DNA of 64,000 bases, taken from assembly GCF_020497125.1 (NCBI RefSeq), contig NC_059080.1, positions 50,905,563-50,969,562 on the forward strand, written 5' to 3'. A program made the translations under genes and the position numbers. Of this stretch, positions 45,440-56,426 are shown piece by piece; positions within the stretch are counted from its first letter, which is position 1; every line of letters starts with the position of its first letter. This stretch comes from Mauremys mutica. Its lineage: Eukaryota; Chordata; Testudines; Geoemydidae. Under the pieces are notes generated by a model that saw only the letters and a list, made by a program, of their open reading frames with translations, ran no database searches and was not told the origin of the DNA.

Positions 45440-46074
45440 TCTGAAGACCATGTGGCAGCCCTACAAATGTCCTGTATAGGGATGTGGGCCACGAAGACAG
45501 CTGACAAGGCCTGTGCCCGGGTCGAGTGTGCCCTCACAATGGGCAGCGGGGGGACACCCGCCAGCTCATAACAGGACCGGATGCACGAAGTGATCCAATT
45601 AGAAAGCCGCTGTGTGGAAATCGGCTGGCCCCTCATGCGCTTGGCCGAGGCGATGAACAGTTGCGAGGACTTTCTGAACGGCTTGGTCCGCTCGAGGTAG
45701 AAAGCCAGGGCCCGCCGCACATCGAGCGTGTGGAGACGGCACTCCTCACTGGTCGCATGAGGCTTGGGGCAGACAACTGGTAGAAAAATGTCCTGACCCA
45801 TGTGGTAGGCGGAGACCACTTTCGGGAGAAACGTGGGGTGTGAGTGGAGCTGGACCTTGTCCTTATGAAAAACCGTGTACGGCGGCTCGGAGGTCAGGAC
45901 CCTGAGCTCTGAGACCCACCTGGCTGACGTGATAGCAACCAAGAAGGCCACCTTCCATGAGAGGTGAGACCAGGAGCACGTGGCCAACGGTTCAAACAGG
46001 GGCCCCGTAAGATGAGCAAGCACCAGGTTCAGGTCCCACAATGGGACATGGGGCTTAGAATAGAGACGGTCCAA
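45430..46074 (-). pseudogene. DIRS tyrosine recombinase, C-terminally truncated
   Basis: The 214-codon frame carries the first catalytic arginine region (SARWVSELRVL, residues 50-60) and the H-x-x-R box (RAHSTRAQAL, residues 181-190), ending at AATWSSDSV and a stop. In DIRS and related recombinases the nucleophilic tyrosine lies just after the ATWSS segment. Here the sequence changes at that point, so no nucleophile is encoded. The N-terminal part continues upstream in another frame (STHRSYLSKWFHFSRWAADQG, near 46260-46320). It would normally integrate a circular DNA intermediate; this copy could not. Confidence 0.85.
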
Positions 46075-46821
46075 ACCCTTAAGGAACCGGCCGTCATAGC
46101 ATGAGAAAACACCGGGGGATGGAAGGCCGAAATGGCCGCCAGGTGCACCCTGACTGATGAGGGCGCCAGGCCCTGGGCCCTCAGTTGGAGGAGGTAATCA
46201 AGGATAAGTTGGATGGGGGCGGCCGCAGGGGAAACAGCCCTGGTCCGCCGCCCACCTAGAAAAATGAAACCACTTTGACAAATAGGAGCGGTGAGTGGAG
46301 GGCCGTCTACTTTCGAGGCGGACTCGCTGAATTTGTTCCGAGTATGTCCTTTCCTCGCTACCTAGCCACTGAGCAGCCATGCCGTGAGGTGAAGAGCTGC
46401 TAGGTTGGGATGGAGGAGGCGGCCTTGGTCCTGAGAGAGCAGGTCCAGGCAGAGTGGTAACGGCCACGGCAGAGCCACCGCCAGGCCTGAGAGGGTCCCG
46501 TACCAATGTTGCATGGGCCATGCTGGGGCTATGAGAAGGACCTGGGCCTTGTCTGTCTTTATCTTTTCCAGGACCCTGCTGATTAGAGGGAATGGGGGAA
46601 AGCTGTAGAGAAGCTGGCCCGACCAGGACAGGAGAAAGGGATCGGAGATAGCGCCCCTCCCCAGACCCCTCCTGGAGCAGAGTCAGGGGCATTGCCAGTT
46701 CTGCCGGGTTGTGAATAGGTCCACCTGGGGAGTTCCCCACCTCTGGAAGAGCTGGTGGGCCACTTCTGGGTGGAGAGACCACTTGCGTTGAGAGGAAAAA
46801 TCCCTGCTCAAGCGATCCGCC

Positions 46822-47109
46822 CTAACATTCTGGGCACCCGGCAGGTGGAAGGCCCAGGTGGATGTTGTGGGCTACACAAAAGTTCCACAGACTGAGGGCT
46901 TCGTGGCAGAGGCCAGAGGATCGGGCCCTGCCTTGCCTGTTGATATAGAACATTGAGGCCGTGTTGTCCGTGAGGACCCTGACTACCTTGCCCTCCACGT
47001 GCGAGCAGAAGGCCATACACGCCACTCGCACCACCCTGAGTTCCTTGATGTTTATATGAAGAGTCAGGTCTTGCAGAGACCACAGGCCGTGGGTCTGAAA
47101 ATTCCCCAC
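46822..47109 (-). pseudogene. DIRS RNase H remnant
   Basis: LHINIKELRVVRVAC supplies the conserved glutamate block and LTDNTASMFYINRQG the aspartate block of the RNase H domain used by DIRS elements. The frame breaks after AHNIHL, where a frameshift leads into the linker towards the recombinase. It follows the reverse transcriptase in the same element; the long frame 46808-47566 is a shadow. Confidence 0.8.
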
Positions 47110-47208
47110 ATGGGCCCCTCAACCCAGGTGTGATGCATCGGACACCAGCTCCACTGATGGGGTCCTGTCCCTGAATGGGACTCCTTGGAGCATATTGCTT
47201 GGGACAGA

Positions 47209-48090
47209 CTACCACTGCAGGGAGGTGATCACCGCGTTTGGCACAGTTAGGACCATGTCCATCCGGTCCGTGGCCTGGGAGAACTTCAAGACCAGCCAGA
47301 GCTGGAGGGGCCTCATCCTGAGCCTGGCATGGCAGACCACATACGTGCATGTCGACATATGACCCAACAGCCTCAGGCAAGTCCTGGCTGTCGTTGCCGG
47401 GAACCTTGCAACTGAGTCGATGAGCCCTTTCAGGGTCTCGAACCTGTCTGGGCTGAGAGAGGCCCTGGCCGACGTTGCATCCAGGAGCGCCCCGATAAAC
47501 TCTATGCATTGGACCGGGACTAACGTGGACTTGGTGTTGTTTACCAACAGGCCCAGGGCGGTGCACGTGGACAGGAGGAGCATAACGTGATCCCTCATCT
47601 GCGACCAGGAGGTGCCCTTGACCAGCCAGTCGTCCAGATAGGGGAATATCTGGACCCCCCGGTGCCTAAGGTAGGCCGCTACCACCCGCATGCATTTTGT
47701 AAAGACCCTGGGGACAGTGGACAGACCAAATGAGAGGACCATGAATTGGTAGTGATTCTGTCCCACCACGAAATGGAGGAAGCGCCTGTGCCCCTTGAAT
47801 ATGTGGATGTGGAAGTACATGTCCTGTGGAATGAGAGCAGAATACCAGTCCCTGGGATCCAGGGAGAGAATGATGGAGGCCAAAGAAACCATGTGGAACT
47901 TGAGTTTCACCAAGTACTGGTTCAGGCCTCGCAGGTCCATGATGGGCCGTAGCCCACCCTCTGGGTTAAGGAAATACCAGGAGTAATACCCCTTGCCCAG
48001 GAACTCCTTGGGCACCACCTCTATCGCTCCCAGTTCCAGGAGCCGCCCGACCTCCTGTTTGAGCAGAGCCTCGTGTGATGGGTCCCCCAA
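47209..48090 (-). pseudogene. DIRS reverse transcriptase
   Basis: The 293-codon frame is the best-preserved part of the element. It has LRPIMDLRGLNQYL (residues 47-60), PQDMYFHIHIF with the first catalytic aspartate at residue 90, FGLSTVPRVFTK (121-132), the active-site box FPYLDDWLV (149-157; YLDD at 47640-47629) and IEFIGALLD. All are typical of the DIRS/Gypsy-like reverse-transcriptase family. The N-terminus is in a different frame near 48091-48214. A TAG follows SLQW before the RNase H. Confidence 0.9.
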
Positions 48091-48288
48091 GAGGGACGGG
48101 GGTGGGAGGTGGTTGGGCAGGGAGGAGGTAAACTGGAGGATGTAACCTCGGGAGATGGTGTTGAGGACCCATCGGTCCTAGGTGAGCCACGACCATTCTG
48201 GGAGGAAAGCACACAATCTATTGGAGAAAGGGAGCTTTATTGGGGGTGGATCCCTGCTGAGAACTGGTGGGATACCCCAAGCGTCCCA

Positions 48289-49062
48289 TCAAAACTGCCT
48301 TTTACCCACCTGCTTGCCCTTAGAGGACCCAGGCTTGGGGGCAGGCCGAGACTGCCTTTGCAGGCGTTTTCTATAGTCCTGCTGCTTCCTATGGGCGGTC
48401 TCATACTTTGGGAGGACAGCCTGGGTGGGAGCCTGCTGCGGCTTAAACTTGGGTTTTGCTGGAGCAGGGACATAGAGGCCCAGGGTCTGGAGGGTCGTGC
48501 AGGAGTCTTTAATGCCGTGCAGCCTTGTGTCTGTTTCCTCTGCAAACAGAGTCTTCCCATCAAAAGGGAGACCCTGCATTGAAGACTGCGCTTCGCTGGA
48601 CAGCCCAGAGGGCAGGAGCCATGATGCCCATCTCATGGACACTGCCAAGGCTAGGGATCGTGCGGCCGTGTCCTCTGCATCCGAGGCAGCCTGCAGGGAT
48701 GCCCTAGCGGCTGCTGCCCCTTCCTCCATGAACGCCTTAAACTCCTTCTTATTGCGCTCCCAGAGGGAGTCCTCAAACTTGGGGAGGGATCCCCAGAGAT
48801 TAAACTCATAGCGACCCAGGAGAGCCTGATGGTTTGCTACTCTCAGCTGGAAGCTTGAAGACGAATAAACTTTTCTCCCAAAAGCATCCAGCCTCCTAGA
48901 GTCTTTGTTCTCAGGGTTCAGGGCTGGCTGACCCTGCCATTCCCTATGGTTGACTGACTCGACCACCAAGGAGTTGGGCACCGGGTGGGTATACAAGTAT
49001 TCGTTTCCCCTAGTGGGTACAAAGTACTTGCGTTCTGCCTTCTTAGAAGTGGGAGCCAACAA
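48289..49062 (-). pseudogene. DIRS gag-like protein, C-terminal part
   Basis: The 257-codon frame has a helical, Ala/Glu-rich middle (NKKEFKAFMEEGAAAARASLQAASDAEDTAARSLALAVSMRWASWL). Its basic, Lys/Arg/Gln-rich tail (KQQDYRKRLQRQSRPAPKPGSSKGKQ) suits nucleic-acid binding. It ends about 200 bp before the intact reverse-transcriptase frame. The gag part continues upstream in a shifted frame at 49043-49732 (EEMEEPSDSLFNVLSP). Confidence 0.75.
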
Positions 49063-49732
49063 GGCTGGTGTTTGCTACAGGGCATTTTAAATTCTTGCCA
49101 CCCCTTTGTGGAGCGGCAAGGCCTGGTGCCAGGGGGGACAGCACATTGAACAAGGAGTCCGAGGGCTCCTCCATCTCCTCTGCCTGGAGGTGGAGGCTTG
49201 CTCCCACCCTTTTTAAGAGGTCTTGATGGGCCCTGTAGTCCTCTTGAGGAACGGAGGAGAGTGGGGCTGCAATCACCTCCGGGTGGGGCGAGGAGGCTGA
49301 CGGGGTGCTTTGGGTGTTGGCCGGCACCGAAGGATCCACCACTTGGTCGGACTCCGGGCACGGTACCAAGGATACAGGTCCCACCAACTCCTTCCTCGAC
49401 GATCTAGGGAGGGAGGCTGACGGTGCTTCCAATGCTCCGGCCACTGAGCGAGCACCCACCGGGGGCTGCGCCAGAGGCCACGGTGCCCTCTGGTACCACT
49501 GGGCTGGCCATGATGGTCGGTGCCATTGCACTTGCTGTGGCACCGGTGGGGCCGGCTGTTCAGGCTGGCTAGCCTGGCCTGTTGACAGGCGGCTATGAGC
49601 GGAGGCCAGGCTGGCGTACGAGCCGCTGCTGCCTCTGAACCGGGAGTAGAAGTGGTGCTGGGATCTACATCGGCCATGGCACCGCAATCTCGATGTGGAG
49701 GAATGGCACAGATGGCAGTAGCTGCTCCGCAA
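49043..49732 (-). pseudogene. DIRS gag-like protein, central part, frameshifted
   Basis: The 229-codon frame is rich in Pro, Ser and Gln (PPVPQQVQWHRPSWPAQWYQ). It ends in an acidic segment EDYRAHQDLLKRVGASLHLQAEEMEEPSDSLFNVL, followed by a frameshift into 48289-49062. No enzymatic motif. Upstream the frame shifts again towards the N-terminal zinc-like motif. Confidence 0.6.
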
Positions 49733-50284
49733 ACGACCTCGACGGGTGGACCCGTGACGGCGAGATGCCAGTGATCGACGCCCAGGGCTGCAGTGCCTTG
49801 GCAGAGACTTGGAGCGGGAGTCCAGGCGGGAATGGCATCAATTGTTGTGCCATGACCGACTGCGGTACCTCCTTCGAGACGAGGACCATTGGCAATGTCC
49901 GCCGCAGTCCCATCGATGTTCGCTTCGCGAAGACAAGCAGTGCCGGGAGTCCTGGTCAGACGGCACCCATCCAGACAGTCTGGCCGGCGTTGAGGGCGAT
50001 CCACATGGACTGAGCCCTGAACAGTCGCTGGGCGGTGAGCGGTGTCGGGAATGTTCCCTCAACCATGACAGGTACCGGCGGCGACTGCAGCGATCCCAGC
50101 GGCGGCTTGCCCCTGGAGGGTTGGGCCAACATCGGCGGAGCTCTGGGCACCGGTATGGACATGACGTCCCTGGCCAGCTGGAGGCTTCGGGCTTAGATGG
50201 CATCCAGACATCCGGAGAGGCCTGCTCCGCAGGGGCTGGGCTACTCTGCTCAACGTGAATCGGAGGCCTAGGACCCGGTGGGGA

Positions 50285-50632
50285 TCAAGGGCTACCCAAC
50301 ATGGGCCTAGCCTCTGTCCCAGACTTCCCTCGGTGCCACTGCGAAAAGGAGATCTTTCCAGTCCTCTTGGCATGCCCCGTAGAGGGGAAATGGTGCTGAC
50401 TGGTCGATGGCACCGGAGGGTCTCCGTGTACTGATGCCGCGGTGCCGGGTACCAGTTCGGAGCAGCGTGCCGGGGTTGGGGCCAGCGCTGACTCCATCAG
50501 GATGGCCCGGAGCCTAGCGTCCCTTTCTTTTTTGGTCCAGGGCTTGAACGACTTGCAGATCTTTCACCTTTCTCTGATATGGGTTTCTCCCAAACAACAC
50601 AGCCAGTCCACATGCGGGTCACTCCTTGGCAT
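50285..50632 (-). pseudogene. DIRS gag-like N-terminus with broken zinc-binding motif
   Basis: From a methionine at 50632 the frame reads MPRSDPHVDWLCCLGETHIRER, a TGA, KICKSFKPWTKKERDARLRAILMESAL. The C-x-x-C-like spacing of LCCLGETH and KICKSF suggests a zinc-knuckle-like motif, with one cysteine position apparently occupied by the TGA. The remainder (50285-50497) is Pro/Ser/Thr-rich. Confidence 0.55.
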
Positions 50633-50689
50633 AGAACGCCTACAAGTGTCTCACGACTTAAATCCTGGGGCGCGGGGCATGCCCCAGCC

Positions 50690-51015
50690 TGGGCTCCCTA
50701 ACTAACTAAACTAACTGAAAACTGCTAACTGGCTACAGGTACTAATGAACGAACGAAGAGTTCTGGGGACGAGCTGCAGCAAAGCTGGAGCACAGCAGTT
50801 CCGATGCACCTTCACTGGCGGCAAAAAGGAACTGAGGGTGCGGGGAGCGCACAGCTCCCCATATACCGCACCAGGCAGGCACCACTCCAAGGGTCCCAGG
50901 GGTGCTCCCCCACTACAGGTACTGCTAGGGGGAAAACTTCTGGCACCGGTGTAGGTAGCAAGCATGCACACCTACTGTGGAATACACATGAGCAATCACT
51001 CGAAGAAATATGCGC
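50690..51015 (-). promoter_or_regulatory. DIRS 5' leader / terminal-repeat region
   Basis: On the minus strand it runs 'tcgagtgattgctcatgtgt', 'attccacagtaggtgtgcatgc', 'caccggtgccagaagttttcc', a TATA-like GCGGTATATGG (about 50856-50866) and 'agttagtttagttagttaggg'. The position upstream of gag and the TATA-like word suggest the element's promoter/inverted-repeat end. Confidence 0.5.
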
Positions 51016-51020
51016 TAACC

Positions 51021-51327
51021 CAGGGGTCAGCAACCTTTCAGAAGTGCTGTGCTGAGTCTTCATTTATTTACCCTAATTTAAGGTTTCACGTGCCAGTAAT
51101 ACATGTTAACGTTTTTAGAAGGTCTCTTTCTATAAGTCTATAATATAAAACTAAACTATTGTTGTATGTAAAGTAAATACGTTTTTTTAAATGTTTAAGA
51201 AGCTTTAAAATTAAATTAAAATGCAGAGCTCCTTGGACCAGTGGCCAGGACCAGGGCAGTGTGAGTGCCACTGAAAATCAGCTCACATGCTGCCTTTGGA
51301 ACACGTGCCATAGGTTTCCTACCCCTG
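51021..51327. mobile_element. hAT-type element next to the DIRS 5' end
   Basis: The ends CAGGGGTCAGCAACC and GGTTTCCTACCCCTG are inverted. Same family as 39262-39584, in the opposite orientation. The 8-bp flanks CGCTAACC and TGGTAAAG do not match. Confidence 0.8.
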
Positions 51328-51329
51328 TG

Positions 51330-51749
51330 GTAAAGTGCCTGCTTCTCAGTCCTTTTTAGCCTTGGAGACACTGGCTTGGGCAAAGCAAACCCTTCTAGGT
51401 AGCACAGGGTCTGGCTGATCCTTCCCTCAGTCAGTCCCTTGAGCTGGTTTTCCTCCCCTTCTGGGGACAGAGCACAGCCTTCTTTGCTGGAAGGGTTCAG
51501 AGCCTTGCTGCACCTAACTTGCTGGCTGCTTCTCTCACTCTCTCCCCTGCTTCCGCGCCAGGGAGGGTTTAAAAAGGTCTCCAGCAGTTGGAGCCAGCTG
51601 AACCTAATTAGTTCCCTGGTAACCCCTTTTCCAGCTGAACCTTATTTCCCCATGGCTAGCTCCCCTCAGTGGATTGGGAGAGGCCTTTTAACCCCCTGGG
51701 ACTAATTACTACCCCTCCCTTTGTAGCCATTTGTCCTGGGTTTGCCACA
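51330..51749 (-). mobile_element. Probable partial LTR
   Basis: On the minus strand it begins TGTGGCAAACCCAGGAC and contains a TTTAAA-type box within 'cctttttaaaccctcc' (51560-51577). The other end is not identifiable and may have been lost at the hAT/DIRS junction. Confidence 0.4.
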
Positions 51750-51899
51750 CCTCTTATGCTAACCAATCTGGTCCACCTTGTATGTAGTTGTGACACTCCA
51801 AGTACCTGTCCCAGACCTGAAGAAGAGCTCTGTGTGGCTGGAAAGCTTGTCTCTCTCCCCACCAGAAGTTGGTCCAGTACAATATATTCCCTCCCTCAC

Positions 51900-52060
51900 C
51901 TCATCTCTGGAAAAGGAGACAGGCACTGCTCTGAAGAGTTTACAGTCTGGGGTGGAAGAGAAAAGAGAGAGGCGTGGTGACTTGCCCAAGGTTACGCCCG
52001 ATCAGTGGCAGAACTGGCACCCTTCTCCCAGGTCAGCCATGTATCTGTACATGTTGTGCA
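51900..52060. repeat. CORE-SINE/MIR-like fragment
   Basis: 'gaagagtttacagtctggggtgg', 'ggtgacttgcccaaggttacgcc', 'cagtggcagaactggcacccttctccc' follow the SINE core order. Confidence 0.65.
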
Positions 52061-53539
52061 GCACAGCATTCTGCAGCGTCCCAGAGGGGCTGGGAATGCA
52101 AGGGACAGGTGGAGGAGGGCTGGAGGGCAGATGCTATCCAAGGCCTGGTGAAGGAGTCACTGATTCAGAACACAGACTGAATAGAGGCTCCTGCAGTTTG
52201 CCCTTCAGTACCTCTGGTGGTCTGGGAGGAGAGACCTGCCCAGCTGCTGCAAGATGGCAGAAAGTACTTTACTGCAGGGGCTAATGGAAGTCCCCAGAGG
52301 TGCAGCTAAGGCTGAACATTTTGGGGTATTTGTTCTACGGTCTCCCACTGCTGCTGACTTGTGGCCTGCAGCAGTCCTGCTAAATCCCCCTCCACAGCTC
52401 TGCCCGTACACTGCTCTCCTGACCCCAAAAGCCCCACTTTCCCCATGGTTTGCTCTTGGACAACTCTGCCACCCTGCCTTGGGCTGATATCCCATTCCTG
52501 GTTCCCCCTGGCTACTGGGGCTACTTACTGGGCTGTGCACTGATCTTTCATTGGTGTCGATAAAGAGCCTCTAGGGAAGAGGCTGAAAGCATCATGCCCA
52601 TTTCACTTAGGTCCTGCAAACAGCTTCAGCTGGGATTTTTATTGAAGTAAATTGCATGGGCCTAGCTCACCGGGATTACTGCTGAGTAGGAAGAGCCAGC
52701 AGTGAGTTTGTTTTTAGTGTTCCTTTCTTCAGCACAATCATCCTGTTGGCTCTTTAGCTGAATTCCTCGGGTTAATCTCGGCACATACCAGGACTGAATG
52801 CATTGTTAATGGTTACAGATTAACTAGCGAGGTCAGCGGCTGCAGGACACAAACTGTACTGCTGATGCAGAAAATCTTAATGGACCTTAACATGCCTTTT
52901 TGGAACAATAACATTCCCTGCCCAGAATGCTGCTGGATCGCCACGTTGCCAGCATGGCTAGTGAGAAGTTAATACCGCCATGAACACAGTGGGACCATGC
53001 TCCCTGGGTGCTGTCGCTGGGTAGGTGAGATTTGTGCCACTGGTGACAACTCTGGGGCTTTCTGGGTATTCCCTGGTCTCTGAAAAGAGGCATAGAAATG
53101 AGATGGAGGGGAGGGACAGATGGGCTTTCCCTAAAATACCTCTCCCTGGACACTAGTGACATAAATCCTCTGGCTGAGGAGCAGGTTCCCTCCCCAAGCA
53201 GCAGCTGGAGGCATAAACCATCCATGCAAAATGACCCCATATCTGGGGCTTGAGGAGACCATTGACACATTCACAGGAGAACAGGCTGTGCTGGGGCCCA
53301 GAACCAGGAACTGCATGTAGCTGGGGAGCGGGGGGTTGGATAAGTAAAGCGGCCTCCAAAGACTTGACAGTGTATTTGTGTATTTCACAGCTACAGGCTT
53401 GTTCTTCTCCCAGGAGCCTCGTGAACACCGTAAGTGTCTGCTAACAAAGACCCCAGCTCAGCAAAACTTAAATCTCCTAACTCCCACCCCAACCTCGTTC
53501 ACCCCTCCAGTAACAAAGCTCCATGCAAAGCGCACACAG
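52061..53539. other. Intergenic, no gene seen
   Basis: Overlapping frames on both strands near 52205-53444 have no recognisable domain. Confidence 0.45.
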
Positions 53540-53705
53540 TGTAGTTACCCTCACACCCCGGGGGCAGGGCAGTGCCATTCGCCCCACTGCACAGATGGAG
53601 GACTGAGGCTGAGACAGACTGAGTGACTTGTTACGGTCGCACAGGGAGGCTGTGACAGTCCAGGGACTTGAAGCCAGGTCTCCAGCCTGAAAGGTTAGTG
53701 CCTTA
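53540..53705. repeat. CORE-SINE/MIR-like fragment
   Basis: 'ccactgcacagatggaggactgaggctgag', 'gtgacttgttacggtcgcacagggagg' and 'cagggacttgaagccaggtctcc' are the SINE core. Confidence 0.6.
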
Positions 53706-54504
53706 AATAGTGGGACCGCCTTTCCCTTGGCTTAGGATTGCCAACTTTCTACTCGCACAAAACCGAACACCCTTGCCCCACCCCCACTGTATCCCTCCTC
53801 CGAGGCCCTGCCCATGCCCCACCTCTTCTCTGAGGCCTCACCCCCCGCTCACTCCAGCTCCCCCTCCCTCTGTCACTCACTCTCCCCATCCTCACTGGGC
53901 TGGTTCAGGGGTCTGGGGTGTGGGAGGGGGTGAGGGCTCCAGCTGGGGGTGCAGGTTCCAGGGTGGTGCCAGAAATGAGGGGTTCAGGAAAGGAGTCTGC
54001 CTGGCCATGCAAAGGGAAAGCTCCAGATCGCCCGGAACAGAAGCCCACCTGCCACATCCTTGCTTGGAGCATGGTGACCCTGCTGGCAGCACAGGTCTCG
54101 GGTGTGGCGTCCGGTGGCACGAGCTGCTGAGGATCACAGAGGAAAGTGCATAATAGGGCCAGGGGGTGGAAGGAGGTCTCTGAATGTTGTTAGTGGAACA
54201 AGCTGAGTGGCTGGGCATTGCTAGTAGCTTTTTGTGGTTTATACCCACCCATCCACCCCTCTCGTGAGCCAGTGCTGAAGAGAGCTTGATCCCAGCAAGC
54301 ATGCAAACTGTGTACCCAGCGAGCCCAGCAATGGTAGGGGCGGAGAAGAGAGGGATGTCAAAACACAGCTCACTCGCTGCCTTCGTCCACATGCAGGCAC
54401 ACGCCCCACGGTGACACTGCAGAACTTATTTATTTACTTTCATGACTTGCCCTGGTTAAATAAAAACTCCAGTGACTGGTTCAAATACCTGAAACACCTA
54501 GACA
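53706..54504. other. Intergenic, GC-rich in part
   Basis: 53760-53960 is C-rich, producing proline-rich chance frames. No gene recognised. Confidence 0.45.
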
Positions 54505-54790
54505 AGGGAGGCAGAGTAGCGCAGTGAGCAGACACCAGTTTGGGAGTCTGGAGGTCCCCATTCCTGGCTCTACCACAGACATGGATGTAGACATGGGGCA
54601 AGGCACATGTCTCAGTTTCCTCTCCTGCACTTTGGTGATCTTGTCTACTTAGGTTATCAGCTGTTTGGAGCAGGACTGTCTCCCCCTGCATGCCTATGGG
54701 GTTTAGCACAAAGGGGGTGTGGTCTCAGAAGGAACCTCTAGGTACTGTTGTCATGTAAATAATAGCAAACATTTACTACCAAAAGATTGC
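54505..54790 (+). repeat. tRNA-derived SINE (MIR-like)
   Basis: A head-like 'ggcagagtagcgcagtgagcaga' is followed by 'tctggaggtccccattcctggctctaccac', 'ggggcaaggcacatgtctcagtttcctc' and 'tcagctgtttggagcaggactgtctcc', in SINE order. Confidence 0.6.
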
Positions 54791-54829
54791 CCGGTATTTT
54801 AAAAACGCTGCCATACCTGGCACTGGTTT

Positions 54830-55135
54830 TGTATCACAATGACCAGGAGTAGCTGTGGCTCCTCTCACTAACAGGGCTTAGCACTTCATTGTCATTTCAC
54901 AGATGGGGAAACCGAGGCAAAACTGGATTTCCATACCCCTCTAGCAGCTCGTTATTTACACCTCTGCCAACTGAGTGAGCTCCTGCACGCCTTTCCCTTG
55001 GGACAGCAGCCGGGAATCAGGGCCAGAGAGATTGGGTGACTCATGCAGGGAGTCAGTAGCCAAGTGGGGATTACAAGTGTTCAGTGCCTGGCTCTCCCAT
55101 TTAGTCTCAGTCTGCTGCCCTAGGCAGCATTTGTG
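54830..55135. repeat. SINE-like fragments
   Basis: 'cattgtcatttcacagatggggaaaccgaggc' (54885-54920) and 'gattgggtgactcatgcagggagtcagtagccaag' (55029-55065) are degenerate SINE-core pieces. The second ends in 'tctgctgccctaggcagc'. Confidence 0.5.
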
Positions 55136-55424
55136 AGGGTTAGGCCTTGTCCCACATTCCCTCAACTCTCCAGCTTATGTATGGTTCCCAGCCCCACCTC
55201 CTGCTAGTGCCAGGTTTGGAACAAGCTGGTGTGCTGGGCGGTGCAGGGCTGAGCTGCTCCTGGCTCTGTTCCCTATGTTCACAGGAGCCGCCATGCCCTG
55301 TTGTCACCAGGGGTGATTCCCTGGCCCTTCGGCAATGCCCTTGAAACCCCCCAGCGTTTCCTTTAAAACTGTTGGCACTGTTTAAAACAAACCTGATGGA
55401 ATCATCAGGGGGCTTGCCCAGCAT

Positions 55425-55565
55425 GTGGCACAGACTTCCCACGTGTCCTGGAGCAGGTCTCTTAATCCCTCAGTTCTCCACCGCTACCATGGGGATAACA
55501 CACTGCCCATTTCCTGGGCGTGTTGCGAGGTAGTGCTCTGATGCTGCAGGAACAGGGGTCAGATA
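55425..55565 (+). repeat. SINE-like fragment
   Basis: 'gtctcttaatccctcagttctccaccgctaccatggggataacac' and 'gggcgtgttgcgaggtagtgctctgatgc' form a degenerate MIR-like body. Confidence 0.5.
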
Positions 55566-56126
55566 AACACCCAAAAGAGATTTAAAATAAACTGCAGGCT
55601 CAGGTGCTGTTTTTCTCACCTCCCCTGCTACTGGCTCTTTCAGGGAAGAATAAGGGGACATTTTGAAGCATTGATCTGCAGTGATGGAGCATTGGAACAA
55701 ACCCCAAGAGCTTCAATCCACCTACAGCCTTAGATCTGTTAGAGCTAAAGCAGCTCGATAGCATGTGTCCTTGTACAAAGAAAATTGGCTGAGCTGCTCC
55801 ACATAAGAGACAAATGGCTATTTGGCCATATAAGCACTAGAGCACCACTGAGCACTGCTGAGCTGCCCAGGTGGGTGCACCTGCCCTGCTGCTGAACATT
55901 CTTGGTGGGTCCAGACATTCTACTCACTTAAGGACCATGGGAAAAGGCAGCACAGCCGATCCAAGAGAGCAGAGAGATCAGGACAGAAAGTTTCAGGAGT
56001 CTCCACTAGTTCTGGCTGCCTTTGGTTTTGGGTCACATATTTGAAGGCATCTTGGGTGAAGTTTTCAGAGTGACTTAGGAGAACAGGCTCCAGTGACTTT
56101 CAATGAGAGTTGTGCTCCTATGTCTT
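55566..56126. other. Intergenic, no gene seen
   Basis: Nothing recognised. Confidence 0.45.
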
Positions 56127-56129
56127 TAA

Positions 56130-56426
56130 GGGTCTGTCTACATTGCAATAAAAAACCTGCGGCACAGAATCTCAGACCCTGCCTTGGGTTCACAGGGCTT
56201 AGGCTGTGGTGCTGTACAATTGCAGGATAGATTATCAGGCTTGGGCTGAAGGATGGGCTCTGAGACCTTGCATGCGGGGAGGGCTTCAGAGCTAGAGCGC
56301 CAGTTCAAGCCAGAATGGCTACACCACAATTTTTAGAGCGGCATACCAAGCCTCGTGAGCCCACGCCAGCTGCCCCAGGCTCTGAGACTCCATGCTGTGG
56401 GGTTTTAATCCCAGTACAGATGTACC
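56130..56426. mobile_element. Harbinger-like MITE
   Basis: It begins GGGTCTGTCTACATTGCAATAAAAAACC and ends with 'ggggttttaatcccagtacagatgtacc', which is roughly its inverse. TAA precedes the left end, but the right flank (TTT) does not match, so the duplication is eroded. Confidence 0.6.

Larger units (their letters stand above)
45440..51015 (-). mobile_element. DIRS-type tyrosine-recombinase retrotransposon, degenerate and 3'-truncated
   Basis: Read on the minus strand the order is a 5' leader (about 51015-50690), gag-like ORF, reverse transcriptase, RNase H and tyrosine recombinase, the DIRS layout. There is no protease, aspartic integrase or LTR, so it is not a retrovirus or Gypsy element. 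Several frameshifts and stops break the ORFs. Homology ends inside the recombinase, so the 3' terminal repeat and internal complementary region expected of DIRS elements are missing. I see no methyltransferase domain between RNase H and recombinase. Confidence 0.85.

Noticed and set aside
46808..47566. 252-codon minus-strand ORF in the DIRS region
   Set aside because: Its sequence is a frame shadow of the reverse transcriptase/RNase H and shows no motif of its own.
45440..51015. Endogenous retrovirus
   Set aside because: The recombinase is of tyrosine type with H-x-x-R. There are no LTRs, protease, DDE integrase or env, so DIRS fits and a retrovirus does not.
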